A stretch of 64,000 nt of DNA from Pantoea stewartii subsp. stewartii. GTDB taxonomy: Bacteria > Pseudomonadota > Gammaproteobacteria > Enterobacterales > Enterobacteriaceae. Below the pieces are notes generated by a model. It ran no database searches. It saw only the letters and a program-made list of their open reading frames with translations, and was not told the DNA's origin. This document shows, in pieces, positions 29,910-40,446 of this stretch (position 1 is its first letter; each line of letters begins with the position of its first letter). The position numbers and the translations under genes are program-made. The stretch lies in the NCBI RefSeq assembly GCF_008801695.1, contig NZ_VZPF01000002.1, positions 1 through 64,000 on the forward strand. The letters run 5' to 3'.

Positions 29910-31310
29910 TCAGAAGCTCGCATTACGTGGCGTACGTGGGAACGGGATAACATCTCTTACATTTTGTACGCCTGTGACATAGGCGATTAAACGTTCGAAA
30001 CCTAATCCGAATCCGGAATGGGGAACGGTGCCATAGCGACGCAGATCACGATACCACCAGTAATCCTCTTTTTTCAGCCCCATCTCTTCCAGACGCGCAT
30101 CCAGTACATCCAGACGCTCTTCACGCTGTGAACCGCCGATAATTTCACCAATGCCAGGCGCTAACACATCCATTGCGGCCACGGTTTTACCGTCTTCGTT
30201 AAGGCGCATGTAGAACGCTTTGATGTCTTTCGGGTAGTTTTTCACAACGACAGGCGCTTTGAAGTGTTTCTCCGCCAGGTAACGCTCATGCTCAGAAGAC
30301 AAATCAATGCCCCAGGAGACAGAGTTCTCAAACGTCTGGCCGCAGTTCATCAGAATCTCGACGGCATCGGTATAGTCGACCTGCGCAAAGTCTGTGGTAA
30401 CAAAACGCTCCAGACGAGCGATGGCGTCGTTATCAACGCGCTCGGCAAAGAACGCCATGTCGTCTGCACGTTCTTCCAGGACGGCTTTAAACACATACTT
30501 CAGCATGGCTTCCGCCAGATCGGCCGCATCATCCAGGGAGGCGAAGGCTATTTCCGGCTCCAGCATCCAGAATTCGGCGAGATGACGGCTGGTGTTGGAG
30601 TTTTCGGCCCGGAAGGTGGGGCCAAAGGTATAAATTTTTGACAGCGCACTGGCGTAGGTTTCGCCGTTGAGCTGGCCGGATACCGTCAGGAAAGCTTCCT
30701 TACCAAAGAAGTCTTCTGAAAAGTCGACTTTGCCCTGATCGTCACGCGGCAGGTTTTCCAGATCCAGCGTTGATACGCGGAACATTTCACCCGCACCTTC
30801 GGTATCGGAAGCGGTAATCAGCGGCGTAGAAACCCAGAAATAGCCGTTCTCATGGAAGAAACGGTGCAGCGCCTGCGCCAGCGTGTGACGAACACGGGCT
30901 ACGGCACCAATCAGGTTCGTGCGTGGACGCAGGTGGGCCACTTCACGCAAATACTCAATGCTGTGACGTTTGGCCGCCATAGGATAGCTGTCGGGATCTT
31001 CCACCCAGCCTACCACCTCCAGCTTTGTCGCCTGGATTTCAAACGCCTGCCCCTGGCCCGGAGATGCCACAACGGTACCGGTGACAATGACGGAGCAGCC
31101 GGTAGTCAGGCGCAGCACTTCGTCCTGGTAATTATTCAGAGAATTATTGACGACGGCCTGAACGGGATTAAAGCAGGAGCCGTCATACACGGCGATAAAG
31201 GACAGACCGGCTTTTGAATCTCTTCGGGTACGTACCCAACCACGTACGGTGACTTCACTGTCAACCGCGACGCGACCGTGCAGTACATCCGCTACAGGCA
31301 CTACGCTCAT
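29910..31310 (-). CDS. asnS: Asparaginyl-tRNA synthetase
   Basis: AsnS charges tRNA-Asn with asparagine. The 466-residue length equals the E. coli enzyme. The N-terminal OB-fold anticodon-binding domain ([19 protein letters not shown]) is followed by a class IIb catalytic core, with motif 2 [21 protein letters not shown] and motif 3 [15 protein letters not shown] near the C-terminus. It lies between ompF and pncB, as in other enterics, each with its own transcription unit. Confidence 0.98.
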   Translation of the reverse strand: MSVVPVADVLHGRVAVDSEVTVRGWVRTRRDSKAGLSFIAVYDGSCFNPVQAVVNNSLNNYQDEVLRLTTGCSVIVTGTVVASPGQGQAFEIQATKLEVVGWVEDPDSYPMAAKRHSIEYLREVAHLRPRTNLIGAVARVRHTLAQALHRFFHENGYFWVSTPLITASDTEGAGEMFRVSTLDLENLPRDDQGKVDFSEDFFGKEAFLTVSGQLNGETYASALSKIYTFGPTFRAENSNTSRHLAEFWMLEPEIAFASLDDAADLAEAMLKYVFKAVLEERADDMAFFAERVDNDAIARLERFVTTDFAQVDYTDAVEILMNCGQTFENSVSWGIDLSSEHERYLAEKHFKAPVVVKNYPKDIKAFYMRLNEDGKTVAAMDVLAPGIGEIIGGSQREERLDVLDARLEEMGLKKEDYWWYRDLRRYGTVPHSGFGLGFERLIAYVTGVQNVRDVIPFPRTPRNASF

Positions 31311-31467
31311 AAATATCTCTCTATATAGAAGAAGTGTGTGAATGAATTCCCCAGACTGGGGTGTTGCTATGTTACTTGCGAGTCAACAGGAAACAAGCAA
31401 AATTCAGGGGGAAGGGCAGATTTATTGCCAGGAAAGCGGCGCGCAGCGCGCCCCAGTCACATAGCGC

Positions 31468-32673
31468 TTAGCTGGCTTTTTTTACCAGTGGCAGGTCAAA
31501 GGCTTTTCTCAAGGCTCTGACGAAGGCTTTATCCTGACAAATGGTTTTGCCCGGACTGTCTGACAGCTTGGCAACCGGCTTCCCGTTACACTGCACCAGC
31601 TTAATGACAATATTGAGTGGCGTCACGCCGGGAATATCGCAGGTCAGTCGGGTGCCAATGCCAAATACTACGTGAGTACGCTGACCAAAGTGGCGATAGA
31701 GCGCCAGCGCTTTATCCAGATTCAGGTTGTCGGAGAACACCAGGGTTTTACTCTGTGGATCTATGCCCAGTTGCTGATAATGCGCCAGGGCTTTTTCACC
31801 CCATTCAACCGGGTCGCCCGAATCATGGCGTAAACCTTGGTAACGGCGGGCGAAGACCGGGCCGAAGTCGCGCAGGAAGGCGTCCATAGCGATGCAGTCC
31901 GTTAACGCAATACCCAGTTTGTCATCATATTCATCCAGCCAGGCCTGTAACGCGGCCCGCTGGCTGTTCGCCAGCACCGGACTGATTTGCTGAAAAGCCT
32001 GAAACCATTCGTGCGCCTGCGTGCCGACAGGTGTCAGTTCAAGACGGCGGGCCAGATCATAGTTGCTGGTGCCCATCAGCCAGGGAAAGTCCTGCTTCAG
32101 CGTACTGACAATGGCTTCCTGCACCGACCGGGAATAGCGGCGACGGGTACCAAAATCCATCAACCGAAAACGTGACATATCGGTATCCGCAATTTGCGTT
32201 TTAAACGTCGCCAGTTTCTGGTGCAGAAAGTCCACGGCCTGCTGGCTGCCGGTGTGTGGTGTACGATGGCGATGCACCACTTCGCTGATCAAGGCCAACA
32301 GGGGAACTTCCCACATGATGACCTCACGCCAGGGCCCCTGAATTCGGATGGCCAGCTTGCCGTTGTGATTTTGCACGTCGACCTGCTGGGGGTCATAGCG
32401 AAAATTGCGCAGCCAATTAAGGTAGTCGTCAGCAAAGAAGGGGAGGTCAGATAACCAGGCATATTCGGCGTCGGTCAGCGCCAGCGTCTGCATGGCATTG
32501 ATCGCTGCACGGATTTCGTCAGCATAAAAACCCAGTAACTCATCGCTGCGGCAACGAAACTCCGCCGCTACCGTAACATCATAGTAGCGGTGGAAGACGG
32601 CTTGCTGCATATGAAGCTTATACGCGTCAGTATCCAGCAGCGAAGTCAGTATCGGGGAAGCATGTCCTGTCAT
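31468..32673 (-). CDS. pncB: Nicotinate phosphoribosyltransferase PncB
   Basis: PncB converts nicotinate, PRPP and ATP to nicotinate mononucleotide in NAD salvage. From [20 protein letters not shown] the protein has 401 residues (E. coli 400) and matches throughout, including [17 protein letters not shown] (with the autophosphorylated His region nearby), [24 protein letters not shown] and the C-terminal [10 protein letters not shown]. The frame is open another 18 codons with ATGs at 32688 and 32727. The start at 32673 is chosen by family length, but it has no clear Shine-Dalgarno, so 32688 (AACAGG upstream) remains possible. Confidence 0.93.
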   Translation of the reverse strand: MTGHASPILTSLLDTDAYKLHMQQAVFHRYYDVTVAAEFRCRSDELLGFYADEIRAAINAMQTLALTDAEYAWLSDLPFFADDYLNWLRNFRYDPQQVDVQNHNGKLAIRIQGPWREVIMWEVPLLALISEVVHRHRTPHTGSQQAVDFLHQKLATFKTQIADTDMSRFRLMDFGTRRRYSRSVQEAIVSTLKQDFPWLMGTSNYDLARRLELTPVGTQAHEWFQAFQQISPVLANSQRAALQAWLDEYDDKLGIALTDCIAMDAFLRDFGPVFARRYQGLRHDSGDPVEWGEKALAHYQQLGIDPQSKTLVFSDNLNLDKALALYRHFGQRTHVVFGIGTRLTCDIPGVTPLNIVIKLVQCNGKPVAKLSDSPGKTICQDKAFVRALRKAFDLPLVKKAS

Positions 32674-32914
32674 GGCGCGTTTCGGCATCCTGTTCGGTGG
32701 CGCAGAGCCCGGTGTATTAAACGTCACAAAGACGCAAAAGTATAAATCACTAACAGACGGCGATCACAGCATATTTCAGGATAGCGAGTCGAGGCCGAAT
32801 TGTGTCATTGTTAAGAAAGTGTAGCCATTTTGCCCACGACATGCATTACGCATGGCAAGCTTAACGCATCAGGCTTAGACTTTGACGGGTAAACTATTCA
32901 TTGCGAGACGAAAT

Positions 32915-35530
32915 ATGACGCAGCAGCCAAAAATAAAATATCGCCACGATTACCGGGCTCCCGATTATACCATCACCGATATTGATTTAACCTTTGAACT
33001 GGACGAGTCGACCACGCGCGTCACGGCCATCAGTCAGGTTAAACGCCAGGGTGATAACGGGGCTGAATTGCGTCTGGACGGTGAAGATCTGACCCTGATC
33101 TCGCTGGAAGTTAATGGCCAGGCCTGGACGGCTTATAAAGAGGAAGAAGGCGCACTGGTACTCAGCCAGTTGCCAGACAGTTTCACGCTGAAAATCGTGA
33201 ATGACATTCATCCTGACCGCAACAGCGCGCTTGAAGGATTGTACAAGTCCGGTGAGGCACTTTGTACGCAATGTGAAGCCGAAGGCTTCCGCCATATTAC
33301 CTGGTATCTGGATCGGCCGGATGTGCTGGCGCGTTTCACGACCACCATCATTGCCGATGGCAACCGCTATCCTTTCCTGTTGTCGAACGGCAACCGTATC
33401 GACAGTGGTCATGACGAGCAGGGACGTCACTGGGTGAAATGGCAGGATCCGTTCCCGAAGCCCTGCTATCTGTTTGCGCTGGTGGCAGGTGATTTTGACG
33501 TGCTGCGCGACAGCTTTACCACGCGTTCGGGGCGTGATGTCGCACTGGAGATCTTTGTTGACAGAGGCAATCTGGACCGCGCCGACTGGGCAATGACCTC
33601 GCTGAAAAACAGCATGAAGTGGGATGAAGAGCGCTTTGGCCTGGAGTATGACCTCGACATCTTTATGATTGTCGCGGTGGACTTCTTTAATATGGGCGCG
33701 ATGGAGAATAAAGGGCTTAACATCTTTAACTCCAAATATGTGCTGGCAAAAGCCGAAACCGCAACCGATAAAGATTACCTGGGGATTGAGGCCGTGATAG
33801 GCCATGAATATTTCCACAACTGGACCGGCAACCGCGTCACCTGTCGTGACTGGTTCCAGTTGAGCCTCAAAGAGGGCCTGACCGTCTTCCGCGATCAGGA
33901 ATTCAGTTCAGACCTGGGATCGCGCGCCGTTAATCGTATCGATAATGTCCGTATCATGCGCGGCGCGCAGTTTGCTGAGGATGCCAGTCCGATGGCGCAC
34001 CCGATCCGGCCGGATCAGGTGATCGAAATGAATAATTTCTACACCTTAACCGTGTATGAAAAAGGATCGGAAGTGATCCGCATGATGCATACCTTGCTGG
34101 GAGAGGAGAACTTTCAGAAAGGGATGCAACTGTACTTCAAACGGCATGACGGCAGCGCCGCCACCTGCGATGATTTTGTTCAGGCGATGGAAGACGCGTC
34201 TGGCGTTGATCTGTCTCAGTTCCGCCGCTGGTACAGCCAGTCAGGTACACCAACCGTCACGGTACGCGACGACTACAATCCGGAACTGGAGCAGTACACG
34301 TTGCACGTTACGCAACACACGCCACCGACAGCCGATCAGAAAGAAAAACTGCCGCTACACATCCCGCTGGATATCGAACTGTATGACGGCCAGGGCAAGG
34401 TGATTCCGTTGCAGCGCGATGGCCATCCTGTGCATAACGTCCTGAACGTGACGGAAGAGTTCCAGACGTTTACGTTTGATAACGTCTATTTCCAGCCGGT
34501 GCCGTCACTGCTGCGTGAATTCTCCGCACCTGTGAAACTTGATTACAAGTGGAGCGATGCCCAGCTCACCTTCCTGATGCGCCATGCCAGTAACGATTTT
34601 TCCCGCTGGGATGCGGCGCAAAGTCTGCTGGCAACCTATTTACGTCTCAATGTTGCGCGTCATCAGCAGGGGCAGCATTTGTCACTGCCGCTGCACGTTG
34701 CCGATGCTTTCCGCACCGTGCTGCTTGACGCAGACAGCGACCCGGCATTGACGGCGCTGATTTTGACGTTGCCGAGTGAGAACGAAATTGCCGAGCTGTT
34801 TGAGATTATCGATCCGCAGGCCATTGCGCTGGTGCGCGAAGCGTTGGTCCGTACGCTGGCGCGTGAACTGGCGGATGAATTCTTTGCCGTGTATAACGCC
34901 AATCAGCAGGCGGACTATCACGTTGATCATGCGGAAACAGGCAAACGGTCACTGAAAAACATCTGCCTGTATTATCTGGCGTTTGGTGACATGGATCTGG
35001 CCGATAAACTGGTTCAGGCACAGTATCAGCGCGCGAATAATATGACCGATTCCCTGGCGGCACTCTCGGCCGCCGTGGCGGCGCAGTTGCCGTGCCGTGA
35101 CGCCTTACTGGCTGACTATGACGATCGCTGGCATCGCGATGGCCTGGTGATGGACAAATGGTTTATGTTGCAGGCCACCAGCCCGGCGCAGAATGCGTTA
35201 CTTAACGTGCGCCGGTTGCTGTCGCATCGTTCGTTCAGCATGGGGAACCCCAACCGTATTCGTTCATTGATCGGTGCCTTCGCATCGGGGAACCCCTCGG
35301 CCTTCCATGCCGAAGATGGCAGCGGCTATCGCTTCCTGGTGGAGATGTTGACGGATTTAAATACCCGAAATCCGCAGGTTGCGTCGCGCATGATTGAGCC
35401 ATTGATTCGTCTGAAACGTTACGATACTCGCCGTCAGGCGCTGATGCGCCAGGCGCTGGAGCAGCTACAGGGTCTGGAGAAACTGTCGGGCGATCTGTAC
35501 GAGAAAATTACCAAGGCGCTTAACGCCTGA
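32915..35530 (+). CDS. pepN: Aminopeptidase N
   Basis: PepN is the main broad-specificity cytosolic aminopeptidase, an M1 zinc enzyme. The 871-residue product (E. coli 870) starts MTQQPKIKYRHDYRAPDY. It has the exopeptidase motif NMGAMENKG and the zinc motif VIGHEYFHNWTGNRVTCRDW with downstream Glu in LSLKEGLT. The long helical C-terminal domain ends SGDLYEKITKALNA. An in-frame start 11 codons upstream (32882) is unlikely on similarity grounds. It is divergent from pncB and converges with the ssu operon at a strong shared terminator. Confidence 0.98.
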   Translation: MTQQPKIKYRHDYRAPDYTITDIDLTFELDESTTRVTAISQVKRQGDNGAELRLDGEDLTLISLEVNGQAWTAYKEEEGALVLSQLPDSFTLKIVNDIHPDRNSALEGLYKSGEALCTQCEAEGFRHITWYLDRPDVLARFTTTIIADGNRYPFLLSNGNRIDSGHDEQGRHWVKWQDPFPKPCYLFALVAGDFDVLRDSFTTRSGRDVALEIFVDRGNLDRADWAMTSLKNSMKWDEERFGLEYDLDIFMIVAVDFFNMGAMENKGLNIFNSKYVLAKAETATDKDYLGIEAVIGHEYFHNWTGNRVTCRDWFQLSLKEGLTVFRDQEFSSDLGSRAVNRIDNVRIMRGAQFAEDASPMAHPIRPDQVIEMNNFYTLTVYEKGSEVIRMMHTLLGEENFQKGMQLYFKRHDGSAATCDDFVQAMEDASGVDLSQFRRWYSQSGTPTVTVRDDYNPELEQYTLHVTQHTPPTADQKEKLPLHIPLDIELYDGQGKVIPLQRDGHPVHNVLNVTEEFQTFTFDNVYFQPVPSLLREFSAPVKLDYKWSDAQLTFLMRHASNDFSRWDAAQSLLATYLRLNVARHQQGQHLSLPLHVADAFRTVLLDADSDPALTALILTLPSENEIAELFEIIDPQAIALVREALVRTLARELADEFFAVYNANQQADYHVDHAETGKRSLKNICLYYLAFGDMDLADKLVQAQYQRANNMTDSLAALSAAVAAQLPCRDALLADYDDRWHRDGLVMDKWFMLQATSPAQNALLNVRRLLSHRSFSMGNPNRIRSLIGAFASGNPSAFHAEDGSGYRFLVEMLTDLNTRNPQVASRMIEPLIRLKRYDTRRQALMRQALEQLQGLEKLSGDLYEKITKALNA

Positions 35531-35534
35531 TAAA

Positions 35535-35560
35535 AAACGGCGGGCCATGGCCCGCCGTTT
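35535..35560. terminator. Bidirectional terminator between pepN and ssuB
   Basis: A 12-bp perfect inverted repeat AAACGGCGGGCC (35535-35546) / GGCCCGCCGTTT (35549-35560). An A run on the left and T residues on the right allow it to stop both pepN (plus) and the ssu operon (minus). Confidence 0.85.
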
Positions 35561-35562
35561 CA

Positions 35563-36351
35563 TCAGCGCTGTTGCGCATAGCGCGGCGGTTTATCTGCCG
35601 CACTGCGACGCATCAACCGATCCAGCACCTCCGCTTCCAGCTCGGCCAGACGGGCGGAACCCCGCCGCCGGGGACGCGGCAAATCAACCTGCAAATCCAG
35701 CCCAATCCGACCTTCCTCAATCAGCAGAACCCGATCCGCCATTGCAACCGCTTCACTGACATCATGGGTGACCAACAGCACCGTAAAATTGTGTTGCTGC
35801 CACAGTGATTCAATCAGCTCCTGCATCTCAATTCGGGTTAACGCATCGAGCGCGCCGAGTGGCTCATCCAGAAGGAGCAGACCGGGGCGATGAATCAGGG
35901 CGCGAGCCAGTGCCACGCGCTGTTTCTGACCGCCAGACAGGGCGGCAGGCCAGTCACTGGCGCGATCGGCCAGCCCAACGGCCGCCAGCGCCTCGTGTGC
36001 GGCTTCCCGCCAGGCATTGCCCCGCAGACCAAGTGCCACGTTATCAATCACTTTTTTCCAGGGCAGCAGTCGCGCATCCTGGAACATCAGACGGGTTTCG
36101 TCGCGCGCCGTGTGCAATGGCGCAGTGCCGGCCAGTAGCTGACCCTCAGTGCTGTTTTCCAGCCCGGCCAGCAAACGCAGCAGGGTACTTTTGCCGCAGC
36201 CGCTGCGGCCCACGACGGCCACAAATTGTCCAGACGGTATGTGCAGGTCGAGGTTATTAAGAATCGTACGCTCGCCATATTTTTTGCTGACGCCCTTTAC
36301 ACCAACCGGCGTACCGGCCGTCAGACGCGCCGGGATAGCGGAGTTAATCAT
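35563..36351 (-). CDS. ssuB: Aliphatic sulfonate ABC transporter, ATP-binding protein SsuB
   Basis: SsuB powers the SsuABC importer of alkanesulfonates used as a sulfur source. The 262-residue product (E. coli 255) has Walker [10 protein letters not shown], signature [16 protein letters not shown], Walker [13 protein letters not shown] and the switch His in [11 protein letters not shown]. It is the last gene of the ssuEADCB order and overlaps ssuC by 4 bases. Because ssuC upstream contains an amber codon, ssuB would suffer if its translation depends on coupling. Confidence 0.96.
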   Translation of the reverse strand: MINSAIPARLTAGTPVGVKGVSKKYGERTILNNLDLHIPSGQFVAVVGRSGCGKSTLLRLLAGLENSTEGQLLAGTAPLHTARDETRLMFQDARLLPWKKVIDNVALGLRGNAWREAAHEALAAVGLADRASDWPAALSGGQKQRVALARALIHRPGLLLLDEPLGALDALTRIEMQELIESLWQQHNFTVLLVTHDVSEAVAMADRVLLIEEGRIGLDLQVDLPRPRRRGSARLAELEAEVLDRLMRRSAADKPPRYAQQR

Positions 36352-37139
36352 GCAGCTTCCTCCTTATGTTGATAAGCCGGATGCCAGCGTAACCAGACAC
36401 GTTCCAGCAGTAGCGCACTGACATCGGCCAGTTTCCCCAGCAGGGCATAAAGAATAATGGCGACCATCACCACATCGGTTTGCAGAAACTCACGGGCATT
36501 CATGGCCAGGTAGCCAATCCCGGCGTTAGCGGAAATGGTTTCAGCCACAATCAGCGTGAGCCACATTAATCCCAGACCAAAACGCACGCCGACCATGATG
36601 CTCGGTAACGCACCCGGCAATATCACCTGCACAAACAGGCTCCAGCCCTATAAGCCATAGCTGCGTGCCATTTCAACCAGCCCCCGATCCACGTTGCGAA
36701 TGCCGTGATACGTATTCAGATAAATCGGGAACAGTGTGCCCAGCGCCACCAGAAAAATTTTGGCGGTTTCATCGATACCAAACCACAGGATGACCAGCGG
36801 GATAAGCGCCAGATGAGGCACGTTACGTAACATTTGTACCGAGGTATCCAGCAGGCGCTCGCCCAGACGTGAGGTGCCGGTAATCAATCCCAGCACTAAC
36901 CCGATCGAACCGCCGATGCTGAAGCCCAGCAGCGCGCGCCAGCTGCTGATAGCCAGATTCCGCCACAGCTCGCCGCTGGCGGCCAGTTGCCAGAAGGTGG
37001 TGACGATCTTCTCCGGTGCCGGCAGGATACGGCTGGAGAGCCAGCCGGTCTGCGACGCAATCTGCCAGACCACGACCAGTAACACCGGTAACAGCCAGGG
37101 TACAAGCGCCGCTGAGAAGGATTGACGTAATCGGATCAT
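36348..37139 (-). pseudogene. ssuC: ssuC, alkanesulfonate transporter permease, interrupted by one in-frame amber codon
   Basis: SsuC is the membrane component of the SsuABC sulfonate importer. Read through, the frame gives 263 residues, exactly the E. coli length, with membrane helices and the EAA-like loop (ARSYGL ... ILPGALPSIMVGVR) that contacts SsuB. Codon 164 is TAG (36648-36650 on the plus strand: CTA), inside that loop; E. coli has Ser there. The frame is the same on both sides and no other damage is visible. The start at 37139 has GAGGAG upstream and matches the family. The truncated product would lack the SsuB contact and the last helices, so import through Ssu is probably lost unless TAG is suppressed or the base is a sequence error. 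Confidence 0.88.
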
Positions 37140-37149
37140 GGCGATCTCC

Positions 37150-38298
37150 TCAGGCCCGTGCGGCTTTTTTCTCGGGGGTAAAATCGTTCGCAACTGCTTC
37201 ACCGTGCGCCTGAACGACCCGAGGTTGAGGCACTTCAGGTATCTTCAGATCCAGATGGGGAAACAGCAGCTCGCCCACGCGATAGGCTTCTTCCAGGTGC
37301 GGATAGCCGGAAAGAATAAAGGTTTCAATGCCCAGCGTTTCGTACTCTTTCATTCGCGCCGCTACGGTTGGGGCATCGCCCACCAGCGCGGTACCGGCAC
37401 CGCTGCGAACCAGCCCAACGCCAGCCCAGAGATTGGGGCTAATCTCCAGTTTGTCACGGCGACCTCCGTGCAGGGCGGCCATGCGTTGCTGCCCAACGGA
37501 ATCGGTACGCTGGAAGGCGCTTTGCGCTCTGGCAATAGTGGCGTCATCGACGTTAGCAATCAGTTTGTCGGCAGCCTGCCAGGCTTCTTCATTGGTTTCA
37601 CGGACGATGACATGCAGGCGGATACCAAAACGAACCTGGCGGCCCTGAGCAGCGGCTTTAGCGCGCACCTGTTCAATTTTTTCTTTTACCAGTTCAGGTG
37701 GCTCGCCCCAGGTGAGGTACACATCAACCTGTTCAGCGGCCAGATCCTGAGCGGGCTCTGATGACCCGCCAAACCACAGCGGTGGACGAGGCTGCTGCAC
37801 CGACTTAAACATCAGGCGCGCCCCGCGCACATGCACATGCTTGCCCTCGTAGTCCACTGTTTCACCTTCCAGCACCCGGCGCCAGACGCGGGTGAACTCG
37901 GCCGATTCGGCATAGCGTTCACGATGGTCGAGGAAAACGCCATCACCTGCCAGCTCTTCGGGATCGCCGCCCGTTACCAGATTAAACAGTGCACGTCCGT
38001 TAGACAGGCGATCGAGCGTCGCGGCCTGGCGGGCGGCCTGAGTCGGTGAAATCACGCCAGGGCGCAGGGCAACCAGAAAACGCAGGCGCTGAGTGACCGG
38101 AATTAATGAGGCGGCCACCAGCCAGGCATCTTCACACGAGCGGCCGGTCGGGATCAGCACGCCACCAAAACCCAGGCGATCGGCTGCCTGCGCGACCTGC
38201 TGCATATACGCATGATCGACCGGGCGCGCACCTTCGGCCGTGCCAAGGTAGTGACCGTCACCATGGGTGGGCAGGAACCAGAATACGGAAACACTCAT
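37150..38298 (-). CDS. ssuD: FMNH2-dependent alkanesulfonate monooxygenase SsuD
   Basis: SsuD cleaves alkanesulfonates to aldehyde and sulfite using O2 and FMNH2 supplied by SsuE. The 382-residue product (E. coli 381) matches along its length: [60 protein letters not shown], and the C-terminal [21 protein letters not shown] of the bacterial luciferase-like fold. It lies 10 bp after ssuA and 10 bp before ssuC and appears intact. Confidence 0.97.
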   Translation of the reverse strand: MSVSVFWFLPTHGDGHYLGTAEGARPVDHAYMQQVAQAADRLGFGGVLIPTGRSCEDAWLVAASLIPVTQRLRFLVALRPGVISPTQAARQAATLDRLSNGRALFNLVTGGDPEELAGDGVFLDHRERYAESAEFTRVWRRVLEGETVDYEGKHVHVRGARLMFKSVQQPRPPLWFGGSSEPAQDLAAEQVDVYLTWGEPPELVKEKIEQVRAKAAAQGRQVRFGIRLHVIVRETNEEAWQAADKLIANVDDATIARAQSAFQRTDSVGQQRMAALHGGRRDKLEISPNLWAGVGLVRSGAGTALVGDAPTVAARMKEYETLGIETFILSGYPHLEEAYRVGELLFPHLDLKIPEVPQPRVVQAHGEAVANDFTPEKKAARA

Positions 38299-38308
38299 TT
38301 TTCTCTCC

Positions 38309-39262
38309 TTATTGCGTCACGCTACGGGGATGCCAGATGCGATCGGCAATTGATACTTTCACGGGAATCAGGTGATTGGCATAAAACAGATCGGCGGTTT
38401 TCTGTTGTAACGCAACAGTGTGCGCGCTGACCGGACTGACCGGGCTAGGGGGACGATGATCCAGATTACTGGCAATGACCGCCTCAGGCAGGCCAATGGA
38501 GGTGGCAAGCAGATGAATGCTCTGGTCACGTTCGCTGCGCGTCAGCGCTTCCGCATCGCTAAAGGTTTTGAGCGTTGCTAAGACAAAGTCATTATGGTTC
38601 TGGGCGAATGCGCGCGTCGCAAGGTAGAACGGACCGGTCTGATTGAGTGTGGTACCGTCTTTTAAAACGCGAACGTGCCCCTGAAGCAGCACTGCGGAAT
38701 AATAGGGATCCCATATCGCCCAGGCATCAACGTTACCCTGCTGAAAGGCCGCGCGGGCATCGGCAGGCGTAAGATAAACCGGCTGTATATCTTTTATTGA
38801 CAGGCCGGCCTCCTCCAGTGCGCGCAGTAACAGGTTGTGCGAGCTGGAGCCTTTCTGAAAGGCCACTTTTTTGCCCTTCAGGTCGGCCACCGATTTCAGC
38901 GGGCTGTCCTGGCTGACCAGAATCACCTCGGCTTTGGGCTTAGGCGGCTCCGAGCCGATATAGAGTAAATCTGCCCCCGCCGCCTGGGCAAAAATGGGTG
39001 GAATATCGCCGGTACTGGCAATATCAATACTGTTAACGTTCAGGGCTTCCAGCATTTGCGGCCCGGCTGGAAATTCAACCCACTGTATTTTGGTCTGAGG
39101 GAAACGCGTTTCCAGTAACCGGTGAGCTTTTGCCAGCACCATACTGACCGATCCTTTCTGGTAGCCGATACGCACCTGTTCGGGGGCTGGCTCAGCAGCA
39201 TAAACCTGAGTTCCCGTTATCAACATCCCTGCCAGTAACCACGCGCTTACTATCCGTTTCAT
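38309..39262 (-). CDS. ssuA: Sulfonate ABC transporter substrate-binding protein SsuA
   Basis: The periplasmic receptor for alkanesulfonates. The 317-residue precursor has a cleavable signal ([22 protein letters not shown], then AEPAP) and the SsuA/NMT1 fold: [46 protein letters not shown] and [11 protein letters not shown]. Second gene of the operon, 18 bp after ssuE. Confidence 0.95.
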   Translation of the reverse strand: MKRIVSAWLLAGMLITGTQVYAAEPAPEQVRIGYQKGSVSMVLAKAHRLLETRFPQTKIQWVEFPAGPQMLEALNVNSIDIASTGDIPPIFAQAAGADLLYIGSEPPKPKAEVILVSQDSPLKSVADLKGKKVAFQKGSSSHNLLLRALEEAGLSIKDIQPVYLTPADARAAFQQGNVDAWAIWDPYYSAVLLQGHVRVLKDGTTLNQTGPFYLATRAFAQNHNDFVLATLKTFSDAEALTRSERDQSIHLLATSIGLPEAVIASNLDHRPPSPVSPVSAHTVALQQKTADLFYANHLIPVKVSIADRIWHPRSVTQ

Positions 39263-39280
39263 GCTTAATCCTTATACTGC

Positions 39281-39823
39281 CTAGGCAACCGGTTGATGAC
39301 GGCGTGACAATGCCAGTGAGAAAGAATCCACCGCCTCATCCAGGCGGGTGGCCAGAAGGGGATCCAGTTCTGGTTGACGATCGTAATGCGTGATCTGTTT
39401 ATCTTCGGCATAAACCCCATGAAGCACTTCTTCCGCTTTCAGCGCGTTTAAAACGGGCTTGAGCGCGTAATCCAGCGCCAGCATGTGGCCTGCGCTGCCA
39501 CCACTGGCAAGCGGCAGCACGACTTTGTGGGCCAGTGCGCGTTCGGGCAACAGGTCCAGTACCGTTTTCAGCGCACCCGAGAAAGACGCCTTGTAAACGG
39601 GCGTAGCAATCACAAGACCATCGGCGGCAGACAAGTCCTCACTCAGCGCCAGAATCGCCGGGGAATCAAATCGGGCGTTAATAAGGTCTTCCGGCTGAAA
39701 GTTATGAATATTCCAGGGAATAACTTCCACGCCGCGTGCTTCCAGTTTGTGCTGGCACAGCGCCAGTAACGAGGTGGACCGTGAAGGAAACCGTGGACTG
39801 CCTGCCAGGGTAAGCACTCGCAT
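39281..39823 (-). CDS. ssuE: NAD(P)H-dependent FMN reductase SsuE
   Basis: SsuE supplies reduced FMN to SsuD. The 180-residue product (E. coli 191) starts MRVLTLAGSPRFPSRSTSLL, the flavodoxin-like phosphate-binding N-terminus. It contains ATPVYKASFSGALKTVLDLLPERAL, the family signature with the pi-helix tyrosine. The C-terminal tail is about 10 residues shorter than in E. coli. AAGGAG lies 6 bp before the ATG. It is the first gene of the ssuEADCB operon, whose expression in E. coli needs CysB and Cbl under sulfate limitation. Confidence 0.95.
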   Translation of the reverse strand: MRVLTLAGSPRFPSRSTSLLALCQHKLEARGVEVIPWNIHNFQPEDLINARFDSPAILALSEDLSAADGLVIATPVYKASFSGALKTVLDLLPERALAHKVVLPLASGGSAGHMLALDYALKPVLNALKAEEVLHGVYAEDKQITHYDRQPELDPLLATRLDEAVDSFSLALSRRHQPVA

Positions 39824-39835
39824 TCACTACTCCTT

Positions 39836-39850
39836 ATAACTGAAAGTTAT
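39836..39850. promoter_or_regulatory. Perfect inverted repeat just upstream of ssuE
   Basis: ATAACT (39836-39841) and AGTTAT (39845-39850) form a perfect palindrome around GAA, directly next to the ssuE Shine-Dalgarno (CTCCTT at 39830-39835 on the plus strand). Its symmetry suits a LysR-type regulator such as Cbl or CysB. Such sites usually lie further upstream, so it could instead affect translation by hairpin formation. Assignment is tentative. Confidence 0.4.
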
Positions 39851-40412
39851 TGATTATCTGTTGTTGAGAACTCAGGCTTTCATCCTGGCAGAGGCCACGG
39901 CAGGGCTTAAATGATTTTTCTGACAATCTAAAGGTGAAAAGCGCAAAAGGAAGATAAGGCGTGGCATCTGGAATCCAGGAGAAAACCGCTACGACAAATC
40001 TTAAAAACGGCCTGGTACGTAACGGGATACATTAATCCGGATGAATGAATTCTCTGTCGCAGATGGATTTCGTACATTTGGTTACTTGAATATCGCAATA
40101 TTGAAATAAATCCATGAAAGAAAAGAGTGGTCTTTTCTGATTGTGAGTTATCAAAATGGAAAAAGCGAAAAAGATTCGATGTTTCAATGGGGTTTTGTGA
40201 TGCCGTAAGCCTGAGTTTAAGACGGGTTCCACAAAAGTATCAGATAAACAGGGCCAGCATTTATAAAAATTTTAATGGAATTTCACAACTGGTTACAGGC
40301 GGCAGGGCGAAAGTGAAAAGGGGACTGATGTATTTATTAAATGATTTCTCAACAAAGTGACGAAAGTTAAGGGGTTAAACTTTAGTTTTTCTTACGATGG
40401 TTTTTGCCTGTG

Positions 40413-40446
40413 CTGCCTCCGCACGATATTGAGGCAGGCATTTTTC
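40413..40446 (+). terminator. Candidate terminator upstream of the glycosyltransferase gene
   Basis: CTGCCTC (40413-40419) pairs perfectly with GAGGCAG (40431-40437) around an 11-base loop, followed by GCATTTTTC. It has terminator form but follows no identified gene. It may mark the end of an unrecognised transcript in the 40.0-40.4 kb stretch, or be a relic. Confidence 0.5.

Noticed and set aside
32987-33817. Antisense frame of 276 codons inside pepN
   Set aside because: Shadow of the pepN codon pattern; no domain and no upstream signals.
40298-40309. ops/JUMPstart-like sequence GGCGGCAGGGCG upstream of the glycosyltransferase
   Set aside because: It differs from the RfaH ops element (GGCGGTAGCGT) at bases needed for RfaH recruitment, and lies far from the gene; considered a chance match.
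40032-40360. Two short overlapping frames on opposite strands (66 and 77 codons)
   Set aside because: No similarity to known proteins, no good ribosome-binding sites, AT-rich composition; not supported as genes.
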